A stretch of 64,000 nt of DNA, taken from contig OX578286.1 of assembly GCA_951217055.1 (NCBI GenBank), positions 36,860,345-36,924,344 on the forward strand. Direction: 5' to 3'. Position numbers and translations under genes: made by a program. Shown in pieces: positions 11,320 through 23,204 of the stretch. Each line of letters starts with the position of its first letter. Within the stretch, counting starts at the first letter, position 1. The notes under the pieces are model-generated. The model had not been told where the DNA came from, ran no database searches, and worked only from the letters and a program-made list of their open reading frames with translations. The DNA is from Gerris lacustris (taxonomy: Eukaryota; Arthropoda; Insecta; Hemiptera; Gerridae).

Positions 11320-11980
11320 TTGCAGATGAATTCCATCATAGATTGCTTTTGGAAACTATGTGGCTATTGAAGTTGTGGAAGCCTTGGTCCTTGGTAGCTC
11401 ATATTGGACAACAGTTGTATAGTATCGGACTCCCCCCCCCCCCCCCCCCCCCACTTGGTGAACAATCAGCTTTGCAGTATAAATGAGTAGCTGCTTGTGT
11501 GAAGTGGCGACCAGTTTTTTTTAAAATAAAGTTGCATATGCCAATTGGCAGGCGAAGTCCCTTCACAGGCTGTTGCCCACACCAGTTATTTAAGTTGGAC
11601 CAATGCAGCAAATATTGTCCAAACGTTTGAGATCTAACTGTCTAATGCAAGTCTTATCAAGTAAATTTATTTCTGGTGTACTGTTTGTAGTTATATTTTT
11701 GGAATCATGATACAGTTGTTGGTCTTGCATTAGTGGCAGTATCTCAGTAGGGTCAATTCAAACAAGCCACTATACATTTTTCGAAAGATACCTCCAGTGT
11801 TGGGAGCGAAACTTGGCAACCAAAACTTAATCGAGACCTGGCGGTCACCAGGAGGAACCAAATCTTCATGATTTTAGAATTATTTACCTGTTCAATTTTA
11901 AGAATAGATTGTTTTTACATGATTTTATTTAACCTACTTCTTTTGTCTCCAAATCTTTTAACCTTAATTTGAACCACTTG
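11320..11980. other. intron segment with C-run and decayed repeat
   Basis: A C-run of about 20 bases lies at 11432-11452, and a decayed copy of the 26800 family (ctccagtgttgggagcgaaa) lies near 11790. Otherwise nothing recognised. Confidence 0.5.
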
Positions 11981-11981
11981 T

Positions 11982-12287
11982 AGACTGCCCTGTCCACTTG
12001 CAGACTACCCTGTCCACTTGCAGACAACCCTGTCCACTTGCAGACACTACCCTGCCCACTTGTAGACCACCCTGTCCACTTGCAGACTACCCTGTCCACT
12101 TGCTGACTACCCTGCCCACTTGCAGACTACCCTGTCCACTTGCAGACTACCCTGTCCACTTGCAGATTACCCTTTCCACTTGCAGACTACCCTGTCCAGT
12201 CCACTTGCAGACTACCCAGTCCACTTGCAGACTACCCTGTCCACTTGCAGACTACCCTGTTCACTGTTCACTTGCAGACTAGAAAGC
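11982..12287 (+). repeat. 20-bp tandem array with repeated cttgcag before exon 5
   Basis: About 15 copies of a unit reading ccacttgcagactaccctgt with small variants. Each copy has cttgcag, close to a splice acceptor consensus. The true acceptor is some 200 bases further on. The array is free of stops in places, giving long but meaningless open frames. Confidence 0.85.
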
Positions 12288-12486
12288 TGAAAGTTACCCA
12301 AATAATGTATTTTCGATATCAATACAACAATCAGTCATTAGTTTTACAAAATTACAAAATCCTTAAAAGCGTGTCAACAAATTTCTTAAATTTAATTTGT
12401 TATTTCAAAGATTATAGTCAAATATTTATAAGTATTTGATATTTTTTAATAACATTCTCGAAATCATTTCTGTTTCTATCTTTCAG

Positions 12487-12896
12487 ATCAGGAGCAACAG
12501 TCGCCGAATTCAACAGATAAAACTTATTCTTGCTGGTGCGGAAAAGGATACAAGCTGGAGACAAGCCTGTACAATCACCAAAAGTACGAATGCGGCAAGG
12601 AACCGCAATTTTACTGCCCGCATTGTCCATTCAAAACACGACAGAAAGGCAACATGAAGACACACATCGCTCTCAAACATCTTGCCCACACGAATCCCAT
12701 CATCTTCGGATGTGCTCTTTGCAACTTCACGTCGGCAACTTCGAAGAATTCCGTTCAGACTCACATGAGCATTAATCATCCTGGGCGGCTAGACGACGTT
12801 GAGTTTATCTGCCCCTTTTGCCCTTTTAGAAATTCCGCTAGCGTCAAACTAAAAAAACATATTTCATTGAATCATTCAAGTAGTATAAGACTTTAA
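12487..12896 (+). CDS. lola: lola-type alternative terminal exon 5 with four zinc fingers
   Basis: Terminal exon of 136 residues, about twice the usual length, opening after ctatctttcag (AG at 12485-12486). It carries four fingers in one frame. Finger 1 is an unusual C-x1-C form (Cys16, Cys18, His31, Cys36), finger 2 is a standard C2H2 (Cys44, Cys47, His60, His65), finger 3 has a 13-residue middle (Cys76, Cys79, His93, His98), and finger 4 is C2H2 (Cys109, Cys112, His125, His130). Fingers 3 and 4 resemble the second-finger type rather than the C2HC type. A Gln/Ser-rich lead of about 13 residues precedes finger 1. A 20-bp tandem repeat ends about 200 bases upstream. Every other exon here has two fingers. 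Confidence 0.88.
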
Positions 12897-12954
12897 AGTA
12901 GAATTAAAATCAATATACTTGTTTAAACTTTGGTGGAGGAAACGAAGAAAATCC

Positions 12955-13140
12955 GGATAAAAATGCACTCAACTGCTGGTCTTGAACCAAGTTACTTTGC
13001 TTACCTTGCAACCGCTCTAATCACTGATATTCCTCCTTCACTGTTGAAGCTGTTACCGTTTTATCTCAGTATTAAGAGTATCAGCACGGTAACTCACGGA
13101 TTGTAGGTTCGATTCCCAAACGTGGAGTTCATTTTTATAC
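12955..13140. repeat. two tRNA-like SINE heads in opposite orientation
   Basis: The minus strand of 12962-13032 and the plus strand of 13063-13130 each show A-box-like and B-box-like sequence (ggttcaagacc and ggttcgattcc). They lie directly after exon 5. Neither folds convincingly as a functional tRNA, so tRNA-derived SINE remains are more likely. Confidence 0.4.
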
Positions 13141-13144
13141 CTTC

Positions 13145-16100
13145 GGTTTCTCTGGTAAATGTTTTAAAGATTTAATTTCTTATCCATGGTTAACTCGACT
13201 CTCTTTATAGAATAATAAAAAAAAGTTCCTTTTTTTTGTCTTCATAATAAATATTGTAATACCACGCATAAACTACCATCATCCTGTGCTGAAACCAGAA
13301 ACAAACCATTATTTTTGGTATAGTTTTTAGTGAAGAGAATAATGCGTGGTAAATTTGTTTATTTTATTGAAGACACATACCTACTTCGTTATTTCGTATT
13401 AAGATTATGAACTATAATATAAATTTATATTTCCCCAAATGAAACTGCACTGCTTTGGCATATTATGGAAACTTTAACGATGAACATGAAAGTTTATTTG
13501 CATATAGAGGGGTTGAAGCAGCTTTGTTTTCGAGATATTCGCAAAAAATTAAAGTCTTTATTTTTTAACGTTCATCATTAATATTATCAAAAACTATGCC
13601 TCTTACGGAAAATCACCTTGAATCAAACTTTGTAGAGCACTGAATTCTGCTTCGAATGACACCAATAAGTACATTTGGTCTGTACATCCAATCCCTGATT
13701 TTTAACATAACGTTGTTTTTAACAGATTGTGGTGTTTTTTTGTTTTTTTTTACTATTAATGAATAAAAATTGACTTGAAAGTAGAACTTAGAATGTTTTT
13801 AAAAATCAGGGTTTTGTTGTGTAGAGAGGTAATTTGCTTAGAGGTGCTTTGCTTGAAGGTAATTTTTGGTATGAGGCATAGTTTTTTAAAATTTTAAGAA
13901 AGATGAATTTGTTCTTTTTTCTTATAATTTTAAATTTCTTAAAAAATAAAATTTCTTATTTTTCCGAAGTGGCGTGGTTTCTATTGAGGACATCCTGTAT
14001 ATGATTGTACTATACTAATTGTTGTAAATGTATTCATAGATTAATTACTGACTACTTATCTTAGTACTTAGGCTTTCAATGCCGGGCTTGCTATTCTGGT
14101 GGTTAGAAGATGGTTAGAAGATGGTTAGAGGTGGTTAGAGTTGGTTAGAGATAGTTAAAATTGGTTTGATATAGTTAGGGATGGTTAGAGATGGTTAGAA
14201 GTGGTGAGATGTTTAAAGATAGTTAGAGGTTTTTAGACGTCGTTAGAGATAATTAGAGGTGGTTAGGGATGGTTAGAAATGGTAAGAGATGCTTAATGAT
14301 GGTTATAGGCTGTTCCAGAGGTGTAGAATACCTATTCTGCAATACTCAATGAAAGATGGTCCTTGTGCTTCTTTTTTTAACAGCTTATGGCCATGCAAGG
14401 TCCCTCAGACAAACTTTGCCGACCACATATTCTTGAAGGAGACTAAAATATGAACGCATACACAAAATTCAGTCAGTCACTTTAATGCACGCTATCTTCT
14501 GGACTACTATAGAATATTCGGTGTTAAAAATATAAATACGAACTTCAGAGGAAATTTTGACTAATGCAGCCGCTTTTTTGCTTCAAAAAGCGGCTATATT
14601 TGTAAGAATTTCTGACTCATAATGGTTGTCATACCTTTCTGACTTTTATCTTATTGTTTTTCATACTTTTATAAGAATTTCTGACTAGTATCATATTGGA
14701 CATTAATTGGATATTTTTTCTGTAGTATTTAGGGATATATATCATGTTTACACACAAATTCAGACCACGATCTTTTATCCCTTCTTTGGCGGCACTCCCT
14801 TACAAAAATTCAAAACTACTTATGTTATTTGATTATTATGTTGATACGATGTGTTAGTGTAATTTAACTATTATTTTGCAAGTGTTTATAGTGTAAAATA
14901 GTGTAAAAAATAAATAAAACAACAAATATTACAGCTAAGGAATAAGTAATTAAATGTTATTATATATTCTAGTTTTTTTGGTAAATTATATAATCTATAT
15001 TGTTTTTTTATGGTTTGTAGAATATACTATATTTAATAAAATGTATTATTTAATTTTAATTCCTCATATACGTGGCATTTACAAAGAGAATGTATTGTGA
15101 TGGCTCGAAAAATTTCGATAGATTTTATACGTTTGAGTTCAAATAAGTAGATTATAAAAAAAATATTTGTCTGCCGTCTCTAATCTGGGCCAAATTTTAT
15201 TAAAGTTTGGCTTGCATGCTCAGAAAAATCACATAAATGAGGCCCTCATTTGAGGCCGCTAACCCTAAAAGCAAAAATAGTCCTGACAAAATTTCTATAA
15301 TTTAGTTCATTTAAACACGAATCAAAATCATATAAGCATTTTTCCCGGTAAAATCTAGTTTCCGTTTATATTTAAATAAATGTAATCTAATTAATATCGA
15401 AAAATATTTTTTTTTTTTTTTTTTTAGCATTGCAATTTTTTTATTTGACAAGATTTTTATTATATTTTTTGTTTTATCTATTTTATTAAAAAAGTATAAT
15501 GTAGAATTTAGTTTTAATACGCTATTAAGTTTTTAATACTTACCATTTTTTTTTTCTTTAATTAACAAACTATTATTTAATTTTTGTGTGTGTGTGTAAA
15601 TTTAATTATTTCTGCCATCCACATATTTCAGGTCGGTTTTAATTATGCGTAGTTGTAATCAAAGAAATTATATTAATATGTAAATCCATCTAATAGAACT
15701 AACTTAATGCTCTGCCATAATTATTTTGAATCACATTTGTGTAAAAGATGTTTACATCTAATAATGATAAAGAAAATTTGGCGGTTTTAATGATAACAGT
15801 TAAGTTTCGACCAATGAATCAGTTTTTATCAATGATAAGAAAATAGTTTGTTTAGTTTTATTGGTGGCAATTCTGTTTTGAAAACTTTTTTTTATTGAGT
15901 AATTTACTCGTGTTTATAATTTTGTATATGTATAAGTTTGTTAAATATTATTTAAGTTAATAACAATTTAGAATATTAGACAAGTTAAAATAAATATAGT
16001 TATTACCATCTACCGTTGTAAAACAAATATTGAATAGTACCTATGAATAGCGTCTTCGAAGTGAATGGTGCTTACTATGCTTTATTTCTAAAAAAAAAAA

Positions 16101-16700
16101 GAAGTTCCAAACCATTTTAATTAATGATAATCGTATGATTATAATATATGCTGATTAAAATGTATTGATTTTCATTTTAATCAGTAGATTTATGGTGACC
16201 ATTATTTTTTTTAAGTAACATTAAGTTAGTTAGTAGGTTTTATGGTGCTTTATCCGAAACAATTACTAAATATTCTTTATAATTAAGTAATATAAAATTT
16301 ATACATATAAAATTACTTTCATGAACATTTAAATCATTTTCTTTGTTTTTATAATTTAATTAAGTATAAATATTACATTTCATTAAAAATATATGTACTT
16401 TATCCGGCCCAAAGGACCAAAAATATGTTAAGACCACATTAAACTTACCGCATAAGCATATATTTAATTTTCTAATCAGTTTAATCGTTTTTTTTTTTTT
16501 TTTATAGTTAAAATTTTATTTTTTGTTTTAGTTCAAATCAGTTTGTTACCCAAAAATATTCCATATAAGTATATACAAATAATAGGTTCATGCAGAATTT
16601 TGTTTATTACTTATATTAGAACCTCATTTTTTATATTTTATGATACATTTTATGTATTTTATTATATATTTTCCGCTGTATTATTATTATTATTTATAAT
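13145..16700. other. long AT-rich intron before exon 6
   Basis: Apart from the ggttaga repeat (14095-14310), a likely dispersed repeat ending gaggacatcctgtat (13960-13998) and an LTR-like ccggcccaaaggacc near 16400, I see nothing. Confidence 0.5.
14095..14310. repeat. short degenerate ggttaga repeat
   Basis: Many irregular copies of ggttagagatggttagaa. Low-complexity array within the long intron before exon 6. Confidence 0.7.
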
Positions 16701-16719
16701 TACTTTTTTATATACATAT

Positions 16720-16749
16720 ATATATATATAATATATATAGATATGTATT

Positions 16750-16815
<66 letters not shown>
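16720..16815. repeat. (TA)n microsatellite
   Basis: Near-perfect TA repeat next to the palindrome. Others lie at 17117-17255, 19590-19676, 30400-30480, 45978-46125 and 59850-59916; the IYIYIY open frames on them are not genes. Confidence 0.95.
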
Positions 16816-16817
<2 letters not shown>

Positions 16818-16850
16818 ATTGTGAGTTGATACCGCAAGTTCGTATGTTAT

Positions 16851-17256
<406 letters not shown>

Positions 17257-17259
17257 CTT

Positions 17260-18240
17260 TTATTTAGTTTTATTCTCGACTGATTACCATCAATATTTAC
17301 TGATAATAATATTCATTAAAATATTAATAATGTATGTCTTGTAATTTGTTTACAACTTTGATTTATCTTTACTCTTTAAACCATATTAATTAAGTTTTGT
17401 ACATTTTGTTTTACTAAGTATGTTATTTATATTATATTTTGTTCTATGAGTTTAATTAGTTATATTCGTTTAAATATATTAATAAAATTGATAATTATAT
17501 GGATTTTATTGTGTAATTTTGTTAATTTTTTCTTTCTTTCATAGTTTTTATATACATTTATATGTGACATAATTTTGATAATATACTGATGTATATGTTT
17601 ATAATAAAAAATGGTTTTCACTTAGCAGTAACTTATCAATAAAAAGAGCAAAATAAAATGAATATAATTGAAAGAAAAATGCTGAAGAAAGGTTGGAGAT
17701 TTTTTTTCTTTTTTTACTCTATCATAGTACCTATGTATAGAGAGTAATGTATGTATTTTTAATAATTAAAAATAAATTATTTCTCGAAAAATGTTCCGAC
17801 GATTTTTTATTACAAAAATTCTAAAATATAGCCCATTTAAATACAAATCTAACTAGTAAGTCGTTTTACCGTGAAAAATCTATTTTCGTTATATTGATAA
17901 AAAATAAAACTGATTTAGGTGAAAATCGAAATCACAAAAAGTAAACAACCTCCTGTTGAACACTATTTAAATGTGTTTGAAAATAAATTATTTAAAATTA
18001 ACAGTCTTATTAAATTCTCGTTCATCTTTGAACAAATTTATATGTGTAAGCTATGAATATATAAATAATATATTATACCAATATATAAAATAATATATTA
18101 GAATTTTTTCCCGTCTTCATATTCCTTTTATATCTAGTTTATTTATTTACGTTGATTTAATTTTTTATTTTATTCTCGCAAGAAACCTGAACCACTTTGT
18201 ATGAAAACGTTTAGTCAGTTGTTTATTAAAATTTAATTGT
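17260..18240. other. plain AT-rich intron
   Basis: No gene, repeat array or structured element recognised. Confidence 0.5.
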
Positions 18241-18246
18241 TCATAT

Positions 18247-18613
18247 TTTTTGTTGTTTTTGTTAATAGACTGTTTTAATTGTTTTAGAATCGACATTTTT
18301 TGTTAATAGAGTGTTTTAATTGTTTTAGAATCGACATTTTTTGTTAATAGACTATTTTAATTGTTTTAGAATCGACATTTTTTGTTAATAGAGTGTTTTA
18401 ATTGTTTTAGAATCGACATTTTTTGTTAATAGACTATTTTAATTGTTTTAGAATCGACATTTTTTGTTAATAGACTGTTTTAATTGTTTTAGAATCGACA
18501 TTTTTTGTTAATAGACTATTTTAATTGTTTTAGAATCGAATTTTTTTAAATAGACTATTTTAATTGTTTTAGAATCGAACTTTTTTGTTAATAGACTGTT
18601 TTAATTGTTTTAG
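18247..18613 (+). repeat. lola: 41-bp tandem array of splice-acceptor sequence before exon 6
   Basis: Nine copies of a unit with a T-rich tract, gttaatagac, and ttaattgttttag followed by aatcga. The AG positions are 18287, 18328, 18369, 18410, 18451, 18492, 18533, 18572 and 18613 (last base), i.e. steps of 41 (one of 39). Only the last leads to the zinc-finger frame; the earlier ones would run into a stop within about ten codons. Confidence 0.85.
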
Positions 18614-18831
18614 AATCGAAGCCTTATCAGTGTCAGATGTGTACGAAAACGTACAAGTTGAAGACGAGTTTGTACAATCACGTGAAGTACGAGTGTAATC
18701 AGGAACCTAAGTACTTCTGCCCTTTCTGTCCGTATAAAGCAAAGAGGAAGGATTACTTGAAGACTCACGTTGTAATGAAACATCCTACACAAATCTCTCT
18801 TCATTCACACTTTGAAAACTCCCTAAATTAA
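18614..18831 (+). CDS. lola: lola-type alternative terminal exon 6 (zinc-finger pair)
   Basis: Terminal exon of 72 residues. The acceptor ttaattgttttag ends at 18613 and the split first codon would be Glu. Finger 1 is C2HC (Cys7, Cys10, His23, Cys28) and finger 2 is C2H2 (Cys36, Cys39, His52, His57). The linker is NQEPKYF, lacking the Gly-Lys after the last Cys seen in most of the other exons; exons 7 and 8 share this trait, so 6-8 form a subfamily. The 15-residue tail after His57 contains two further His residues and no finger. The acceptor is the last of nine copies of a 41-base unit. A polyadenylation signal AATAAA lies at 18848-18853. Confidence 0.88.
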
Positions 18832-18859
18832 AAAAAGAAATCAAAAGAATAAATACATA

Positions 18860-19560
18860 CTTTTTTAACAGTCTCACTTTCTTATTCAATACAAATTTGA
18901 TGACTTTAAAAAAAAAATACTTTTTTGTCTATGTTTTCTCCCTTTCTACTTTAATATAAATTTGATGAAATTAAAAAAGAAAATACTTCTTTTTATCTGC
19001 CTTTTTTTCCTTTCTACTTCAATACAAATTTGATGACTTTACAAAAGAAAATATTTTTTTTTATCTACCTTTTCTTCCTTTCTACTTCAATACAAATTTG
19101 ATGACTTTACAAAAGAATATACCTTTTTTTATCTACCTTTTCTTCCTTTCTACTTCAATACAAATTTGATGACTTTACAAAAGAATATACCTTTTTTTAT
19201 CTACCTTTTCTTCCTTTCTACTTCAATACAAATTTGATGACTTTAAAAAAGTTAAATACTTTTTTTGATCTACCTTTTCTTCCTTTCTACTTCAATACAA
19301 ATTTGATGACTTTACAAAAAAAAAAAACCTTTTTTTATCTACCTTTTCTTCCTTTCTACTTCAATACAAATTTGATGACTTTACAAAAGAATGAACTTTT
19401 TTATCTACCTTTTCTTCCTTTCTAGTTCAATACAAATTTGATGACTTTACAAAAGAATATACCTTTTTTTATCTGCCTTTTCTTCCTTTCTACTTCAATA
19501 CAATTTGATAACTTTAAGAAAGAAAATACTTTTTTTTATCTACCTTTCAACTTTAATTTA
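18860..19560. repeat. 60-bp tandem array after exon 6
   Basis: About 11 units, each with cttcaatacaaatttgatga, an A-rich stretch, and a T-rich ctaccttttcttcctttcta block. Begins a few bases past the polyadenylation signal of exon 6. Confidence 0.85.
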
Positions 19561-19593
19561 AATTTGTGAATCCGCTCGAACCCTTTCTTCAAT

Positions 19594-19679
<86 letters not shown>

Positions 19680-20138
19680 TAATTAATTGAATATTGTATT
19701 ATTATTTTTAATTAATGATAACATTATCATTTTATTTGTCAATTATAATATTGAAATAAATATTGGCTTGATACATCTATCTATGCTTTTTATATATTTC
19801 TTGATACCTCATTAATCCTTTCATTGATAGAATAATAAAACGGAAGGAAAGAAGTAGGTAAGAACAGGTATTTTGGTAGCAAAAGATACTGATGACTTCA
19901 GCAGGAGAATTTTCTTAATGCTTTTCATAATAAAAATTTAAATTTAATATATTTTGAATTAGTATGCATAGACAGTGATATCTCGTTAGCTTGACACGCA
20001 GGAGGTTTCCTGGATGTATTCCAATTTCCGGCAAGAGGCCATCGGCCTCAGCCTTCCCCCCCCCCCCCCCCCACTTTCGTTTACTCAAGTATGTTTATAT
20101 GGAGTTGCGTCTAACTTGTTGCGTATGTCAATTGTAAG

Positions 20139-20363
20139 GTGGTACTTCTTTATATTGTTACTCCCCTAAGTTTTTTTTATATAAATAACTATTAAGACAA
20201 AGTGATGTTTAGCCCGATGTACTTTGGGATAAAGGAATATCACACTTCTGTTTTTATAAGGGGAGTAACAGTCTAAAGAAGAACATTCCGTACACCTTCT
20301 TTAGATTATTACTCCCCTATGTTTTCTTAATAAGGGGAGTAACAATCTAAATAAGTGCCTATA
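20139..20363. mobile_element. TIR element (MITE), ctttagattgtt family
   Basis: Left end ggtacttctttatattgttactcccc, right end ggggagtaacaatctaaataagtgcc, with the shared inner block and a second hairpin. It sits in the intron before exon 7. Confidence 0.7.
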
Positions 20364-20562
20364 AAAGGTATATACAGCTGATGAGCTGACAAACTATCCC
20401 CTAGCCATTCATCACATATAAAGTTGCATTACCTTCAGCAGGGCTGTTGTGCCTCAGATAATTTAATTACTATTTATTAGATTGATATAAATAAAATACA
20501 TTTCTGGGTGTATATTAACAAGCTGTCAAATAACCTTAAAACAAATAGGCCGTTCTCCCACA

Positions 20563-21648
20563 AGTTCAAATTTTACGATTTTTTTTAAGATCGCATACCT
20601 TGGCTCATAAAACCACCTACTGCTCCAAAAGTATATAAACTAGAACAAAATTTCCTACTAGAAAAGTGTAATTTTAATTTCCATGCCCTCAAATTACATG
20701 ACAAATAGTTAATACGAATTTTATTTTTAAGAAAATGAAATGAAGAAACAATTTTATTGTGGCTCCATAACTTGGTAAAGAACCGAGCTTAAACTATTCT
20801 GAGTTCAGGAAAAACTTCCTTATTTACAAACGTTTCGATCAATATTTATATTATTACCCATTCCTAAGGCGGAATGTTTAGTAAACTTCGCTGAAAGTAA
20901 ATAAGAAAGGTGTGTGGCGGACCTGGAATGGCCTTGCTCCCTTAACCTGGGTTATGCTTTGTTTAAATTTTATTTATATTTAATTTATTCTGTTTTATTT
21001 TTGACTTAGTCGTTCGTGTCAACTAAAAAGAAATATATATTCTTAACTCATTGACAGTTAAATTTATTTCTAATTTATCGTTATTTATATGTTTGGGTGT
21101 ACCCTATAAAGGACTCCCGTATAACTGGTGACCCCGACGTGATTCAAGGCCATTCCAGGTCCGCCACAGGTGTTTATTGTTGACCTACAGGTGAGTAAAT
21201 AATATTAAAAGCATATATATCAAAAATGCAAGATTAGTTTAGTATACTCATCAATATGTCAAGAATAGCTTCAATAAACATGTTTCTTTTTTACATTCAT
21301 CAAAGTTTACTATAAATTCCGTCTAATGAATAGGTAATAATATCAATATTGATCGAAGCGTTAGTGAATAAGGAAGTTTTTCCTGAAGTTCGGGTTTTAG
21401 GTACATTCTTTACCAAGTTATGGAATCACGAAACAATTGACTTTTTTCTTAAAAATAATATTTGTATATATTTTTATCATGTAATTTGAAGGCATGAAAA
21501 TTAGAATTACACTTTTCTTGTAGGATATTTTGTCAGCTTTACAATGAAACCAATAATTTTGTTCTAGATTGTTTACTTTTTGAGCAATCAGTGTTTTTAT
21601 GAGCAAAGGTATGCGATCTAAAAAAAATCATAAAATTTGACCTTGCGG
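20563..21648. repeat. large imperfect inverted repeat with an inserted TIR element at its centre
   Basis: The left arm (about 20563-20895) and right arm (about 21300-21648) are inverse copies of moderate identity, sharing for example the gcgataccttggctcataaa/tatgagcaaaggtatgcgat-type ends and the aggaagtttttcctgaa block. A 256-base element with its own inverted ends (20913-21168) lies between them. Confidence 0.65.
20913..21168. mobile_element. 256-bp element with 24-bp inverted ends and LTR/primer-site-like sequence
   Basis: Ends are tgtggcggacctggaatggc with four further matching bases, and their exact inverse. The 4-base ggtg directly flanks both sides (20909-20912 and 21169-21172). Near the right end is actggtgaccccgacgtgat, typical of the primer-binding region just after the 5' LTR of gypsy-type retrotransposons. 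No gag or pol. Probably a deleted LTR element or composite. Confidence 0.55.
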
Positions 21649-21875
21649 GAAAATGGATAAGATTTGATCCATGGTGTATACACAGTGTTTTTGTAGCCTC
21701 TGAGGCGTAGAACGACCTACTTAATTTTTTCACATACTTCCCCAGTCGCCCGTATTGTTTATTTCACTTTATATATATATATTTTTTTTTTTTATATAAT
21801 TTATTTATAATTTTTTCTTAAGATTGGTTTTAAGTGACTAATATAGATTTCGTTTGTTTAATTGTATTTTTCCAG

Positions 21876-22081
21876 ATAAACCGTACCAGTGCATTCAGTG
21901 TCCCAAGAGGTACAAATTAAAGTCAAGTCTTTACAATCATATGAAGTACGAATGTACTGAAGAAAAGAAATATAACTGCCCTTACTGTTCGTTTAAAACT
22001 AAACGGAAGGACGGCTTGAAGGTACATACTGGCCTTAGGCACAGGGCTTTTCTTACTGAGGAAGTGTTCAATGCCCTTTAA
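21876..22081 (+). CDS. lola: lola-type alternative terminal exon 7 (zinc-finger pair)
   Basis: Terminal exon of 68 residues, opening after attgtatttttccag (AG at 21874-21875) with Asp as the likely split codon. Finger 1 is C2HC (Cys6, Cys9, His22, Cys27) and finger 2 is C2H2 (Cys35, Cys38, His51, His56). The linker TEEKKYN again lacks Gly-Lys, placing it with exons 6 and 8. The lead before finger 1 is only DKPYQ. The tail after His56 is 12 residues. AATAAA occurs at 22185-22190. A large inverted repeat (20563-21648) ends a little over 200 bases upstream, and a tandem array begins about 360 bases downstream. Confidence 0.88.
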
Positions 22082-22459
22082 CAAGATAAAGTTATAATAA
22101 GAGAATAAGGTGTTAAAAGTGGCCTGATAAGAAGATATGATTCTGAGGATGGAAAAAATTAAACATATTTATAAAAAAAAAATTAATAAAGACATTATAT
22201 TTAAGTACATGTTTACGATTTTTTTTAAACATTATTTTTACAAAAAGTTCTTTCAAATTATCATTTTAGTAATTTTAATTTTTATGAAGAGGTAGTTTTT
22301 TATATGTCGCGATTAACAGCATTGGATAAAAAGATAGTTGTCTTCCTTATAATGACGCAACAAAAGATTGGTTAAAATTCAAAATATATCAGATAAAATA
22401 CAAGAGTTGTTTCGAGTAAATTAAACAAAAGACAAGAGTTCGTAAGAGCAGATTAGAAT

Positions 22460-23200
22460 AAATAAAATAGGTGTTTGGAATAGATTAGACCAAATTAAGG
22501 AGGTGGTTGGAGTAGATTGACAAAAAGGTGAAAGAGGTGGTTTGAGCAGATTGGACAAAAGACAAGAGTTGGTTGTATTTAGACCAAATTAAGGAGGTGG
22601 TTGGTGTAGATTGACAAAAAAGCGAAAGAGGTGGTTTGAGCAGATTAGACAAAAGACAAGAGTTGGTTGGAATTTAGACCAAATTAAGGAGGTGGTTGGT
22701 GTAGATTGACAAAAAGGTGAAAGAGGTGGTTTGAGCAGATTGGACAAAAGACAAGAGTTGGTTGTATTTAGACCAAATTAAGGAGGTGGTTGGTGTAGAT
22801 TGACAAAAATGCGAAAGAGGTGGTTTGAGCAGATTAGACAAAAGACAAGAGTTGGTTGGAATTTAGACCAAATTAAGGAGGTGGTTGGTGTAGATTGACA
22901 AAAAAGTGAAAGAGGTGGTTTGAGCAGATTAGACAAAAGACAAGAAGGGGTTGGAATTTAGACCAAATTAAGGAGGTGGTTGGTGTAGATTGACAAAAAA
23001 GTGAAAGAGGTGGTTTGAGCAGATTAGACAAAAGACAAGAAGGGGTTGCTATAGATTAGACCAAATTAAGGAAGGGGTTGCAATAGATTAGACCAAATTA
23101 AGGAGGTGGTTGGAGTAGATTGGACAAAAAAGTGAAAGAGGTGGTTGGAGTAGATTAGACCAAAAACAAGAGGTGGTTGGTGTAGATTAGACAGGCTTTT
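22460..23200. repeat. ~100-bp purine-rich tandem array after exon 7
   Basis: Seven or so units of gaccaaattaaggaggtggt, tgtagattgacaaaaa, gaaagaggtggtttgagcag and acaaaagacaaga. The minus strand is correspondingly pyrimidine-rich. Confidence 0.85.
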
Positions 23201-23204
23201 AAAA

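Noticed and set aside
11998..12439. Cys/Pro-rich open frames of 94 and 99 codons
   Set aside because: Translation of the 20-bp tandem array; not a cysteine-rich peptide gene.
12436..12779. Several open frames on both strands over exon 5
   Set aside because: Shadows of the four-finger exon; they lack finger motifs.
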